NCBI GenBank assembly: GCA_016584305.1
Contig: JACEEZ010026180.1
Location: forward strand, 58,501-122,500
DNA from: Chionoecetes opilio
Lineage: Eukaryota > Arthropoda > Malacostraca > Decapoda > Majidae
DNA length: 64,000 nt
Direction of reading: 5' to 3'
The position numbers and the translations under genes were made by a program. Shown here piece by piece: positions 1 through 10,981 of the stretch. A model generated the notes under the pieces. The model saw only the letters and a list, made by a program, of their open reading frames with translations, did no database searches and was not told where the DNA came from. How positions within the stretch are numbered: position 1 is the first letter of the stretch; each line of letters starts with the position of its first letter.

Positions 1-8
1 CTGGCCAC

Positions 9-194
9 TTATAATGTTCTGGTGTCGCGGCTGCCGCGACACTGCCAACCCACCGTGAAACATTCCACCCACTTATGCACACATCTCCTCGTAACATCCA
101 CAATCCTTGATATTTCTTCCACTGGCCTCTCTGCCTTGTGTAGAGATACAATAACTTTAATTTGCTCCTTTGTTAGGTCTTTCTTGCCACTCAT
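9..194 (-). pseudogene. Tc1/mariner-like transposase N-terminus, partial
   Basis: A 61-codon reading frame starts at 194 and runs towards the window edge. Its start (MSGKKDLTKEQIKVIVSLHK) followed by a second helix with EEISRIVDVTRRCVHKW looks like the first helix-turn-helix of a Tc1/mariner-type transposase, the part that binds terminal inverted repeats. The frame loses similarity after about residue 45 and no catalytic domain is visible, so this is a remnant. The match is by motif only; another HTH transposon family is possible. Confidence 0.45.
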
Positions 195-987
195 TATGCA
201 AATAATGATATTTATACCAATGTGCGTCTGTTCAAATTACTCGCGGGAAGGAAGGCGATACTTTTTTAAATGCTTCGTCTATAATTGACAAGTGGCATCT
301 GAACATTCCTCAACGGTCTTGATGGACTGCCCGTGCCTTAAACAAGCTGCCATATGTAAGATATCTCTCTCGGAAGTCAGTAGGCTGCCATAGAGTACAT
401 TTTCTGAATTCCCGTATGGAAGCGCTGTGTTATGATGTCGCGAACAATGCTTTGGCGTGCTGTGTACATGTAATAAAGGAAAATTTCCCATTAAGTAGGC
501 AACAACATACAACTTTGGGCAGGTTCTTTACCATACTAAAAAAAGTTCAGTGAATACCCAGCATCTTCTAGTGGTGCAAAGAGACGGAAAAGAGAAAGAA
601 CACCACAAGGGTCGTTACCTGAAATTTCAATGGAAGATAACTCTAATATAATATGGAAATCCTTGTAATCACCTTAAATATTACAGGCATTTTCAGATGT
701 CATTTATTATTCACAGTTCATGTTTCATATGTATCATTCTAAAATATGATCTGAGATATGTCATTTGGAGGAGTTAATGAGGTTATCACATACTAAAGTG
801 ATTTGCACTCTTAGTGCCACTGACAAATAGCCTAGTTGCCACTAAACCTGAATACCTGATTATGCTATGCCTATTCTTTCAATATATCAAAAGAAAAAAT
901 AATTTCAATTTCAAATTTGGGCATAGCTACGAAATATGTTTTCTTATAATATACTACTTCTAATAATATAAGTTGAATTGCTTACAG
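195..987. other. Intronic AT-rich sequence, no gene seen
   Basis: AT-rich sequence upstream of the first recognised BTB exon. Short open frames on either strand show no recognisable domain. It is probably the intron preceding exon 988..1087 plus flanking repeat debris. Confidence 0.4.
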
Positions 988-1087
988 GTTAATGTGCGGC
1001 AAGCCAACCTAGCATCTCTCCTGAAAACTGCAGAATCACTGAAAATCAAAGGCTTAGCTGTTCCTGAGGCAAATTTTGGAAATCTAA
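988..1087 (+). CDS. Host BTB/POZ-domain gene, exon a (end of BTB domain)
   Basis: The exon is 100 nt, entered at phase 0 after a TTACAG acceptor and left after one base of a codon at GTGAGT. It encodes VNVRQANLASLLKTAESLKI followed by KGLAVPEANFGNL. This is the last helix pair of a BTB/POZ domain as found in arthropod BTB-zinc-finger transcription factors (the GEVNV...LKTAESLKIKGL block), which dimerise through BTB and act in the nucleus. The exon starts exactly where GE|VNV is often split. The codon left open (A) is completed by the AC at the start of exon 23975..24495 to give Asn, so the two exons are phase-compatible over a 22.9-kb intron. It has no ATG because it is internal. Which BTB factor this is cannot be told from this piece. 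Confidence 0.85.
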
Positions 1088-1947
1088 GTGAGTATTCTTT
1101 TTGAAGTTTGAGTTCTGTAAAAGTTTGATTATGTGACACGACTTGAATTGCCTTCACTTTCTTCATTACAGTAAATGTTTTATACAGTATGATGGCGGTA
1201 TATGAGCATGCGATACATGAGAATTCGATGATACTAGGATTCATGAATTTGCTCTAATTTTCGCTGCATGAGCAATTTTGTTCTATAAAATATTTTTTTT
1301 GTATGGTGATACTCATATGTTTATTTTCCTTTAATTTTGTGCCTTTTTAACCTTTAAATAATTAATCAGAGCAATATCTATATTGTTATTTATTTGTGCT
1401 TATGAATGTTAGAATAGGAAATAGGTTTCGTCTGTGACATGCTTAGTGGTATAAATGTATACGTAAATGGGCGTCACTGACAATGTGGTAGTGGGGGAAA
1501 TATCATTATCTCTATGCCACTTCATCTTGTACCAGTCACCACTTGTTACCTATCCTCACTGTCTAGGATCATAGGCCACTGCCTTTCAAGGGCAGCCAAG
1601 AGAATGCGGGGATTGACGAATTTGTAGTGTTTTTTATTTCTGATAAAATTGTAAGTGTTTGTAGAGACAGTTTCTTGGGCTGAGTTAAAGTTGCAGGTAC
1701 TCGTATGTACAGTTTATTTACAAATTCATTGTTTATTGTAGTAATATAGCCAAGTAATGTTGAGCAGCCAGTAGTGTGATGTGAGCCTGTGAGAGGTGCG
1801 TCCATCCCAGCCAGCCGCCCGCTATCTTCTGTCCTTCCTCCCATGCATAGTTCTCTCGCGTTCAGGAAGCTTCCTGCACGTCTCCAGGTGAAGTCATCTG
1901 TTTTGAAGGGCTGATATACAGCCGCCCGCAGTAAAACCTCTGCCAGC
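1088..1947. other. Start of 22.9-kb intron, no gene seen
   Basis: Begins with the GTGAGT donor of the BTB exon. AT-rich, with no convincing ORF or terminal repeats. A minus-strand frame at 1569..1844 has no recognisable domain. Confidence 0.5.
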
Positions 1948-3175
1948 TTGACATATCAAAAGCTTTTGATAGAGTCTGGCACAAATCTTTAATTTATAAA
2001 TTACCCTCATTCGGTTTCTATCCTACTCACCTTCATCTTAAGTTTCTTTTCTAACTGTTATATTGCAGCTACTGTAGGCAATCATTGTTCTTCTCCTAAG
2101 TCTATCAATAGTGGTGTTCCTCAGGGTTCTGTCCTATCACCCACTCTCTTTCTATTATTAATTAATGATCTTTTAGTCTAACTTAATCCCCTATCAACTC
2201 CTACTTTGATGATTCTACCCTGCATTTTTCAACATCATTCATTAGACGTCCAACTCAACAGGAACAAAGTGATTCACAGAGAGATGCCACCGAGCGTCTA
2301 ACTTCTGATCTTTCTATAATTTCCGATTGGGGCGTAGCAAGGCCTTTTTTTGTTCAATGCCTCAAAAACCCAATTTCTTCACCTATCAACTCGACATAAC
2401 CTTCCAGACAACTATCCCCTCTTCTTCAACGACACTCAACTGTTTCCCTCTTCTACAATTAACATTCTTGGACTATCCTTTGCTAAAAATCTGAACTGGA
2501 AATCTCACATCTCATCACTTGCTAAAACAGCTTCTATGAAGTTAGGTGTCCTATGACATCTGCGTCCATTTTTTTCTCCCTCCCAGTTGCTTGCTCTGTA
2601 CAGGGGCGTTATCCGCCCATGTATGGAGTATGCCTCTCATGTTTGGGGGGCATCCACTCATACACCTCTCCTAAACAGGGTTGAGTCAAAAGCTTTTCGT
2701 CCCATCACCTCCCCTTCTCTGACTGACTGTCTTCAATCTTTAAATTACCGCCGCAATGTTCCTTCTCTTGCTATCTTCTACGTACCGTTATTTTCATGCT
2801 CACTGCTCTTCTGAACTTGCTAACTGCATGCCTCCCCCCCCTCTTGCGGCCTTGCTGCACAAGACTTTCTACTCATTCTCATCCATATTCTGTTAATCTC
2901 CCTAATGCAAGAATTAACCAGTATCTTCACTCTTTCATCCCCTTCACTGGTAAACTCTGAAACTCTTTCTATTTCTATTTTTCCTCCTTTCTATGACTTT
3001 TTCAAGAGAGGAGCAACAAGACACCTTCCAAACTAAATTGGCCCACCCCCCCTTTTTATATTCTCTTACTGTCTCCTTTATAGGGACTGGCAACTGAGCA
3101 GGCTTTTTGTTACTTCTTTTTTTTTTTTGCCCTTAGCCAGACCTTTGTGATGTAAAAAACCTAAAAAAAAACTCT
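1948..3175 (+). pseudogene. Jockey-like LINE reverse transcriptase remnant with 3' end
   Basis: Fragments in shifting frames spell a non-LTR reverse transcriptase. DISKAFDRVWHKSLIYKL (about 1950, palm motif A) is followed by SGVPQGSVLSPTLF (about 2110, motif B). Then come LFNASKTQFLHLSTRH and INILGLSFAKNLNWKSHISS (2350-2556), and YRGVIRPCMEYASHVWGAST (2590-2680), the thumb/C-terminal part of Jockey-type elements. Frameshifts and stops separate the pieces, and the 5' half (ORF1, endonuclease, RT fingers) is missing, a usual 5' truncation. The 3' untranslated part (2930-3175) recurs in reverse orientation at 27372..27622, which fixes the 3' end of the family. Confidence 0.8.
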
Positions 3176-3564
3176 GCCCCTTATATTCGATGGCAGGCGA
3201 CATCAGAGGTGAGCACTGCAAACAAAAATCCACTTTCGTAAATGCAAATTCGCAAACCCTAATCCTTGCTTGCCGTAACTGCAAGTCCGCAAATTTCTTG
3301 AAGTTTGCACTGCCGCAAACGCAAGTCCGCACATCAGGAAACCAATTACGTGTTATTTTCCCTGCACAAAGTGAAGAAAAAAAAGGTAATGCACTTTGTA
3401 GTACTAAATTAATTAATTTCTTACTAAACTACTTACGTCAATTGATATATATTAGTAATTATTTCATACTTACTCCTCAGCGCCCCACAGATGTTATAGG
3501 TCACACTTCACCTCCCCCTCATTGTGACTTAATTTATCAACAAACTAAGGGGTAATAATTAGTA
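3176..3564. other. Unclassified intronic sequence with CGCAA-type repeats
   Basis: Between 3205 and 3335 the words CGCAAA, CCGCAA and GCAAGTCCGCA recur on both strands, suggesting a short decayed inverted-repeat element. No ORF is convincing. Confidence 0.3.
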
Positions 3565-4565
3565 CAGGGAAGTCCCGAAGATACGAGCAGTTAGGTTCCA
3601 CCTGGCATGCTCGTAAAGCGAAATATCGTATAGCAAAATACATAACTAATGGTAAAATATAGGCTTGGTTCCAGGACCCCATCAAAGACATGTTTTTCAA
3701 GCTAAAATAAACTATACCAAACACAACAAACACACAGCGTCTATATTACCCACACTGTACTACCTATTCTGTAGAAAAAGCATTCTGAAAGAGAAAATAG
3801 CACACAAAAGGTTGTTCTGTAGAGGGACGGGGCTGTACAAGACGTTGTACTGTAGGGGACGCCGCATGATACAAGAGAGGGTAGGGTAGGTGAGGGACAA
3901 GGGAGGGGTGCGCAGACCTCTTCCACTGCCCACAAACTCGTCTCTGCGCATCTGAATCATTGTACATTGTTGTGTACACTTTAGCTAGACACGGGTTACA
4001 CCAAACACAGAGTTCACACACAGGTTTATTTCGGCGGGAATATGTAGGTATAGCGGAGGAATGCCACGAGGAACAGATAGAGGAGGAGTGGTGTCCTCTC
4101 ACTGTGGTGGTAGGTAGGTAACTGCCAGAAGCTGGTCTAGGAAGCCAGGGCGGGAACCCAGCAACGGAGGTGCGGGAGGAATTTGGGTCACGAGCGAGTC
4201 AGGTCCACGCCAGGTGTTGGCTTGACCTTTAGGGGTAATTAGCCAGGTGTGTGGCCCCAAGCTTGGGGCCACCACAATACTCCCCTTTTCACCTGCGAGT
4301 CGGGTCCACGCCAGGTGTTTGCTTGACCTTTAGGGGTAATTAGCCAGGTGTGCGGCCCCAAGGTTGGGGCCACCACAACATCATCATACAGCCCAGATGC
4401 ATATGTGGTAGGGCGCGCATTTTGAACTTAGTAATTTTACTCACCCCAGTTTGAATGTCGTAGCATTGGATTTTTGATCTCGTATATTGAAAATAGACCC
4501 TAATTTACTCAGCTCGTATAATTGATTTCTCATATACCGAATGCTCGTATAACGGGACTTCCCTG
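3565..4565 (+). mobile_element. A-family non-autonomous pogo/Tigger-like element, copy A1
   Basis: The termini CAGGGAAGTCCCG and CGGGACTTCCCTG are inverted repeats flanked by TA on both sides (3563-3564 and 4566-4567), as for Tc1/mariner/pogo target duplications. Subterminal sequence (GATACGAGCAGTTAGG on the left; GAATGCTCGTATAACGGG on the right) is shared with four other copies here: 30007..30799, 37274..38161, 38164..39267 and 44242..45015. No transposase frame is visible. The interior (4190-4380) carries a tandemly repeated GGGGTAATTAGCCAGGTGTG unit also found in the other copies. Moved presumably by a pogo-type transposase encoded elsewhere. Confidence 0.75.
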
Positions 4566-5517
4566 TATAAGTACATTGCACTCCAAATTATATTTCATTG
4601 ATATGATATCCGGCCCTTAACCTCAGACTCCTCGTTTAGATTCCTCTGGTGACAATTCCATCTTAAGCTGGTCATGGTCCCCTTTATGAAGACCAGTCTC
4701 ATAATTATCTGAGATCAGACTCGCTCTTTTGGCCTTTATGACGTCCGACCCTTGGGAGAACAGTTTATGCACGGGTGCAGAGCTGGGTATAGCCGTGTTG
4801 TACTTAACAAACGCATCATCCAGGTTCCTCTCCCTCCGACTGACCTACGGTGTTGCGCGCACAGTCACCTCCCACTTGTGATCTTCCTCCTCATACTGAA
4901 GAGGAACCCCAGTACATCGTTTACAGCAGCAACCAGCTGGGCTTTGGCTACTCCTGTAGGAGTGGTGGAGGGCATAGTGGGCGCCATAATAATCAAGGTG
5001 CAGCACAAACCATCGTGCGTCAGAGACCAGACGGCACAAAATTGTTTACGCGGCACAAGGGATGGCGGTTAACTCGCACCTTGGCCTAGCGATAATGCAG
5101 GGTCAAGACTGTCGCCTCACCACCGCAACGCACTATTTCAATCATAACCACACTCCTTGCAAGTAATATTTATATTCAGCTCTACAGCAGAGCCAAATAA
5201 CTCACTGCAAGCAAATAACACTTGTCCAAGGGGTACACAAAACAAAAAAAGTTGAGAACAACTGGACTAGAATATCAAAGGGTCCAAGGCATACAGGAGG
5301 ATTGAATGATTTGTATCTGAGGATTTTGCACTTTTGGTGATTTAAACTGAATGGGCATGGTGCATGAAGAGCCATTCATTTATATGATGATTCAAGTCAA
5401 CTTTTAAATATAACTGATAGAAAATTTCATATGCAGTGGTTTTCTTGGTATTATGGGTGATCAAAGACATGTTTTTTTGTTTTTTATCACATATTAGTTC
5501 TTTGCAATTTTATTATA
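4566..5517. other. Unclassified intronic sequence
   Basis: No recognisable gene or terminal repeats. Overlapping open frames on both strands at 4750-5090 have low complexity and no domain I recognise. Confidence 0.4.
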
Positions 5518-5766
5518 CAGTCGGCGCAAAAAAACTTAGGGCGGGAATGACGTCCTTAGCTTTTTTGCCAATTTCGGTGGGAGCGGTTGATTTTTCTAAC
5601 GTTTTTTGTATATATGGTAGTGCATTAGGCTGTCTGCTGTAGATTCCTTGTTGCTGCCCGCTCTGTATCTTCCAAGTCATCATAGGAAGAGGTTGTTGTG
5701 TTTGGTTCTCCAACCTTCCTACACCCCCATTCGCCCCTCCATCTCCTCCAGGTCTACCTAAGCAAT

Positions 5767-5991
5767 ATGCCGTGCAAATCTCTATCCATTGTGAAAAAGA
5801 CACATATAGTAACCTTGTATCGAAGTGGGAAAGCCATGGGCCAGATAGCGAGGGAGATGTGTGGTTCCGAACATACCGTCTCGGTCTTGTACAAGCGGGC
5901 GCAAGATGGTAAGTTAGTGACTGTTTTGGCGTGGAAGAAAGGGTCAGGGCGACCAAGAAAAACTTCAAAGAAGACTGATCTGACTGACTGA
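5767..5991 (+). pseudogene. Tc1/mariner transposase HTH N-terminus, left arm of P1
   Basis: About 74 codons from ATG at 5767. The frame starts MPCKSLSIVKKTHIVTLYRS, continues with a recognition helix around GQIAREMCGSEHTVSVLYKR, and ends in the GSGRPRKTS linker, the GRPR AT-hook-like motif between the two HTH subdomains of Tc1 transposases. It stops (TGA) shortly after the palindrome centre is reached. Only repeat-binding function could remain. The minus-strand twin is at 5965..6240. Confidence 0.75.
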
Positions 5992-6240
5992 AGGGATTAT
6001 TGACATCAGCAATCCTTTTGAGCTATTGATTAGTCTTCTTTGTAGTTTTTCTTGGTCGCCTGACCCTTTCTTCCTCGCCAAAACAGTCTCTAACTCACCA
6101 TCTTGCGCCCGCTTGTACAAGACCGAGACGGTGTGTTTGGAAACACACATCTCCCTCGCTATCTGGCCCATGGCTTTCCCACTTCGATACAAGGTTACTT
6201 TATGTGTCTTCTTCACAATGGATAGAGATTTGCACGGCAT
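5965..6240 (-). pseudogene. Tc1/mariner transposase HTH N-terminus, right arm of P1
   Basis: Mirror copy of the left-arm frame, from ATG at 6240 (minus strand). It shares MPCKSLSIVKKTH, GQIAREMCVSKHTVSVLYKR and the KKGSG linker, but the GRPRK motif is altered by an indel (GSGDQEK). The two arms differ at several positions, so they have diverged since the palindrome formed. Confidence 0.75.
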
Positions 6241-6516
6241 ATTGCTTAGGTAGACCTGGAGGAGGCGGTAGAAGATGGAGGGGCGAATGGGGGTGTAGGA
6301 AGGTTGGGGAACCAAACATAACAACTTCTTCCTATGATGACTTGGAAGATACAGAGCGGGCAGCAACGAGGAATCTACAGCAGACAGCCTAATGCACTGC
6401 CAGATATACAGAAAACGTAAAAAAATTCCATCGCTCCCAGCAAAATTGACTAAAAAGCTAAGGACGTCATTCCAGTCCTAAATGTTTTGGCATCCTAAGT
6501 TTTTTTGCGCCGACTG

Positions 6517-7214
6517 TGCAGCGGGGACTCGGTATTCAAACTTAATTAGTTCCAGAAGGCTGTTTGAGTGCGGATTTGTTAGAGTACTGAACAAATTTTT
6601 CCCTTACGGAATAAAATCAATTGAATTAATCCGTTCCAGACTCCCCAAAATGATATTATTTTACACTAGGACAAGAACTCCTTACACAATTGGGAGTATG
6701 GTTTCTGTTTATAAATTGGATTCTAAAAAACATTCTCTCTATAAACTTCCGTTGCAAATAATTACTTCTGGAGATATGATATGTTGATTATAGGGAGGAG
6801 AGAGACAAGTGTATTCGTGCACCTCACGCTTTTTCCTCTTGTGACCTGCATTGCCTCGATTTTTCCCTTGCCACGGACCCTTTTTTATCTGAATTTGGCT
6901 TTAGTTAGGAGGTTAAAACGTGTGGTTAGGTTAGGTTAGTGAGTCAAAAGGTGGGGTTAGGTTAGTTAATTTTCATATCTCCTATACACTCCTTCCTATT
7001 AAAAGCATCTTATATTTCCGCGTGAGTAGTGATTTGCAACGGAAGCTCATAGAGACAATGTTTCTCAGAATCCATTAAGTTTAAAAAAAATTAATAGTAC
7101 CAAATCAACATACAAACATCATAATCATCAAACAAACTAAACAAACATAAAATCAATCATACAAACCAAATTGATCCAAATCAAGAACAATTTCTCAACC
7201 TCTTCAATTGTTTA
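6517..7214. other. Intronic sequence with TTAGG-type words
   Basis: No gene seen. At 6930-6968 the words GGTTAGGTTAGGTTAG occur, the pentamer type of arthropod telomeres, also seen elsewhere in the window. 7080-7190 is A-rich. Confidence 0.4.
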
Positions 7215-7220
7215 TGATCT

Positions 7221-8010
7221 TTGTTTTTGTGGACCCTCCAATTGGGCAGTTTCACACCACTGGATTACGGACAGTGGATGCAGATTCTACCATTGACTAA
7301 ACCCTCTCTTGACGAAGTCAGAGAGGCTGTGGCAAAGTTGAGGGGTGGAAAGGCAGCTGGTGTTTGTAATATCAGTGCGGAGCTCCTCAAAGCTGGGGGT
7401 GAGGCCATGATCCACGGGCTGCATGCTGTCTTGACTGCCGTGTGGCAATCAGGTACCATTCCTCCTGACTGGAAAAGGGGGCTGGTTGTCCCTATCTGGA
7501 AAGGGAAAGGGGACTATCAGGACTGCAACAATTACCTCGGTATTACACTGCTCAGCGTGCCAGGCAAGGTGCTTGCCCATCTATTGCTGACACGGATCCG
7601 CAGCCATCTGCTGAAGCATCAGAGACCTCCTCAGTCTGGGTTCACGCCTGGTAAGTCAACAATGGACAGTATCCTAGCGCTTCATGTCCTAGTGGAACGC
7701 CAGTTTCAACAGGGGATGCTTGCAACCTATGTTGATCTCAAGAAGGCGTTTGACTCAGTGCATCGTGAGTCACTCTGGGATCTTGTGCGACTTCGTGTGA
7801 TTCCTGCAAGGACTTGGTTTGATGACTGGTATGTACTCTGGGACTGAGAGTGCTGTGAAGTGTGGGGGAGGCGTATCCAGCTTCTTAACTGTGAATACTA
7901 TACAGGAGGAGGCAAGGGTGCGTCCTTGCCTCATCACTTTTCAACACTTGTATGGACTGGGTATTGGGCAAAGTTGTCGATCAAAGTGATTGTGGAGCAT
8001 CCCTCGTTAA
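7221..8010 (+). pseudogene. RTE-like LINE reverse transcriptase, first part
   Basis: A 208-codon frame shows RT fingers and palm: SLDEVREAVAKLRGGKAAGV, a WKRGLVVPIWKGKGD block, SGFTPGKSTMDSILAL and motif A VDLKKAFDSVH. A frameshift near 7800-7900 follows; MDWVLGKVVDQS (about 7950) is the next in-family piece. The ORF is cut at GASLV by a TTAA-type insertion at 8007-8010 and resumes at 12650. Motif B region is decayed. The element would encode an endonuclease/RT for target-primed reverse transcription; the endonuclease half is absent. Confidence 0.85.
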
Positions 8011-8561
8011 AGGCCCAGTCACACATACGCAATGCACGGCCCACGCATTGAAAATCAATAAAAAATGGAAAATAAGATCAGTGCGTCGTTGTGCGCCCAA
8101 CTTTTGTCAGGATTTGGGAGAAGCTAAAGGTCCAGTCACACATACACGACGCACGGCCCGAACACTGAAAAATTAGCAATTTTGGCCAGTGCGTTGTCGT
8201 TCGCTAGGTGTGCGCATAGGTGGGCGCGATAACGAAAAAAATGATCACGATAACCGATAAATCGATAACCGATATAATCGATAACTGGCGATAAATGTAT
8301 CGCCCGATAAATCGATAAATCCAAAATTCCGATACTAGCGATAATGATATTGATATTTTAAATAAAAAATCTTAAATGCTATCAGTAAACTGTTAGAAAA
8401 CCCTTCATTTACCTTTTGCACACTAATATCTTCAAAATTCAATGTTTATCCTGTCTCTTCACTAATGAAAAGTACTGTTTTTAAGTAAAATAACTACATT
8501 TACATCACAAATAGCTCGCCCCTGTGCTAAACTGGAAAAAAAAAAATCTAATTATCGATTA

Positions 8562-10981
8562 CACTGGGGAACAAATTTTTGTTGAGTTAAGTCTGACACT
8601 TATTATTAAGTAATTTTTGGGTGCTGAATCCAAAACTGATCTCAGTTTTTCTCTATCACGTCAAGTTTTTGAACTGTAGGATTTTCGTTTTCTTAAAAAA
8701 TATGAAAAATACTGTACATAACAGTAACAGTGCTTATTTTATAAAAAGTTGCAAATGTTAACATACAATGAAAAATGAAAGAAATAGGCATGAATAGAAT
8801 GTTTATTTAACATTATCATGTTTTTAGAAAGGATACGGCTATAATTGTGTGCAGGTTAAGGTAAAAATTTACATTTGTAGCTTTGTCTGGAGTGTTCAAC
8901 TTGAGGACTATCGCGTTTGATGCTCCAACAATAGTCAGCCATCATATGCACATCCCATCTACCCTGGTAACGTTCTTCCATAACCTTCAAATCTTGGTGA
9001 AATCGTTCACCTTGCTCGTCGCTAGCAGCACCAAGATTTTCCGGAAAGTTGGCAAGATGGCTATGCAAAAAATGTACTTTAATACTCATGTTGCAACCAA
9101 GCGCTTTGTAGCTCTCCAATAGTTTCTGAACAATTTCTGTGTAATTACTTGCACGTGTATTTCCAAGAAAGTTCTTGACGACGTCTTTGAATGATAGCTA
9201 AGCATTCTTTTCAAAGTCTGACATAGTACCGTTGAAATGTTCATCTTTGATGAGCTGTCGAATTTGTGGACCATCAAACACACCGGCCTTGATTTTTTCA
9301 ATTGACAGTCCAGGAAATGCCAAGATGATGTACTTCAAACAGTCGCCATCAGTTGACAATGCTTTTACAAATTGTTTCATGAGACCTAGTTTTATGTGCA
9401 GAGGTGGGAATAATATTTTCTTCCTGTCAACAAGTGGCTCATGTACAATGTTAGGATCTCCAGGTTTAAGATCACATCTCGGAGGCCAATTCGTCTGAAC
9501 CCAATGCTTCTCTCGAGCTCTGCTATCCCACATACAGAGAAAGCAGGGATACTTTGTGTATCCACGTTGTTGACCAAGAAGGAAGGACACCATTTTAAGG
9601 TCAACACAGATGATCCAATTGTGTTTGTCATATTGCAATAACTCAATGACTCTCTTTACATCTCCATATTCTTCACGAAGACAGACCGAATGCCCAGTAG
9701 GGACTGCGCCAAACAAATTGCCATTGTGTAGAAGGACACACTTCAAGCTCCGCTTTGAGCTATCAATAAACAATCGCCATTCATTTGGATTGTAGATTGA
9801 AAGCCCTAATTCCTTCAGTAAACCAGGAATGTTATGGCAAAACACAAAACCGCTGGCACTTCGAAAGTACTGCAGAAATGTACTTTCTCTGGTTCGAAAG
9901 TATGATACCTTCACTCCTTGTTCAAGTATGTTTTTCTCGTTCAGTCTTGATGCTAGTATTTCTGAAGCTTTTTTGGATAGGCCCAAATCACGTGCTAAAT
10001 CATTCAACTCGTGCTGATCAAATCCCCTACGAACTGAATCCTCGTGAATGTCAAAATCTGCATCATTGCTGTCACTGCGTTCTTCAACATCACTCAGATC
10101 TTCTAGAGGAGGTAGTTGTTCGAAAACTGGCACTGGAATTTCAGCTGAATGAGGCATTGGCCTTATAGCTGACGGTAGATTAGGATATTCTATTTTACTT
10201 TTATTTTTCTTGTTAAATCCTGATGTTTTCACTAAACAAAAGTAACAGTCTGTGGAATGATCTTTTTGCTCTCGCCAAACCATGGGGATACCAAATGCCA
10301 ACTACTGCTTGCACACTTTGTGAGGGGCCCATAGCTTGTCTTGATCACCGAGTTTCACTTTAAAATATGCGAAATATGCTTGTTTGACAAATACGCTGAT
10401 GCTTGCCCTCTGACTTGGAATGGTGAAACTACCACATATATAGCAGAAGGAGTCAGGGTTGTTTAGGCATTTACGACGAGACGTAGCAGGAGCAGACATG
10501 ATCTGAAACAAAAGAAATATATACCTATGTAAATAAAACACTAAGCTGGAATAGTTACAAGCTTTGAAAACAAACAAAAACAGCATAAAACGAAATAGAA
10601 ATTACAATGGTATGTTGTTACAAGGTTAAGAGAAAAGCCATAACAAATCCTCCTAATTCCTACTATCCTAGCTTTCTGTTTGCAGATATTGATAGTACTG
10701 ACCTATTGGGAGCTGCACACTCCTCTCACCGCACTGTCTCAATTGTAACTGCACAAACAAGTTGCCACATAGCTCTCGATGAGTCAAATCGTAATCAGCT
10801 GGCAAGTTTTACTTCAGCTCACAAGTGGAATTTTGCTTATCTGGAGGGTAAGCTGTGGAGAAAAAACTTGACGTGCTAGAAAAAAACTGACTACAGATTT
10901 GGAATCAGCATGCCAATTTTAGTCTAAATAAGCTCAAAAATCTAACTCAACAATTTTTTTTCTTCAAATTGTTCCCCAGTG
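8562..10981 (-). mobile_element. I: CACTA-like element nested in H
   Basis: Ends CACTGGGGAACAA and TTGTTCCCCAGTG form the terminal inverted repeats, flanked by TTA on both sides (8559-8561 and 10982-10984). A CACTR start and a 3-bp duplication fit the CACTA/EnSpm (CMC) group, but the encoded protein was not identified as a known CACTA transposase. Length is 2420 bp with one long minus-strand frame (8856..10499), so this may be a nearly full-length, recently inactive copy. Confidence 0.65.
8856..10499 (-). pseudogene. Transposon-encoded protein, one frame broken by two TAG codons
   Basis: From ATG at 10499 a single minus-strand frame runs 548 codons to 8856, interrupted only by TAG at 10302-10304 and at 9198-9200. 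It opens MSAPATSRRKCLNNPDSFCY with a CYIC pair (zinc-binding-like), then HSTDCYFC, an acidic stretch (about residues 95-120), DLARDLGLSKKASEILASRL, RLFIDSSKRSLKCVLLHNG, a CVDLKMV...YPCFLCMWDSRA block, PPLHIKLGLMKQFVKAL, and near the end HFLHSHLANFPENLGAASDE then GERFHQD. The second TAG lies where a Trp codon would fit. The family is widespread in arthropods as an uncharacterised protein. The D...CxxC...H...E/D pattern looks like a DDE transposase with a zinc insertion, which is inference. The 5' part also seems to lack about 20 residues near the first TAG. Confidence 0.7.

Larger units (their letters stand above)
5518..6516. mobile_element. Palindromic (foldback) Tc1/mariner derivative P1
   Basis: Almost the whole 999 bp is one inverted repeat. 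It starts CAGTCGGCGCAAAAAAACTT and ends with the complement. Arms of about 470-490 bp are separated by roughly 40 bp near 5990-6030. A TA precedes the left end; TG follows the right end. Each arm holds the terminal repeat, a leader and the transposase helix-turn-helix N-terminus, both reading towards the centre. The structure is therefore two 5' halves of a Tc1/mariner element joined tail to tail, without catalytic domain. A transcript through it would fold into a near-perfect long hairpin. Confidence 0.85.

Noticed and set aside
3078..3555. Overlapping frames of 84 and 121 codons
   Set aside because: They cover repeat words and the LINE 3' tail and show no domain.
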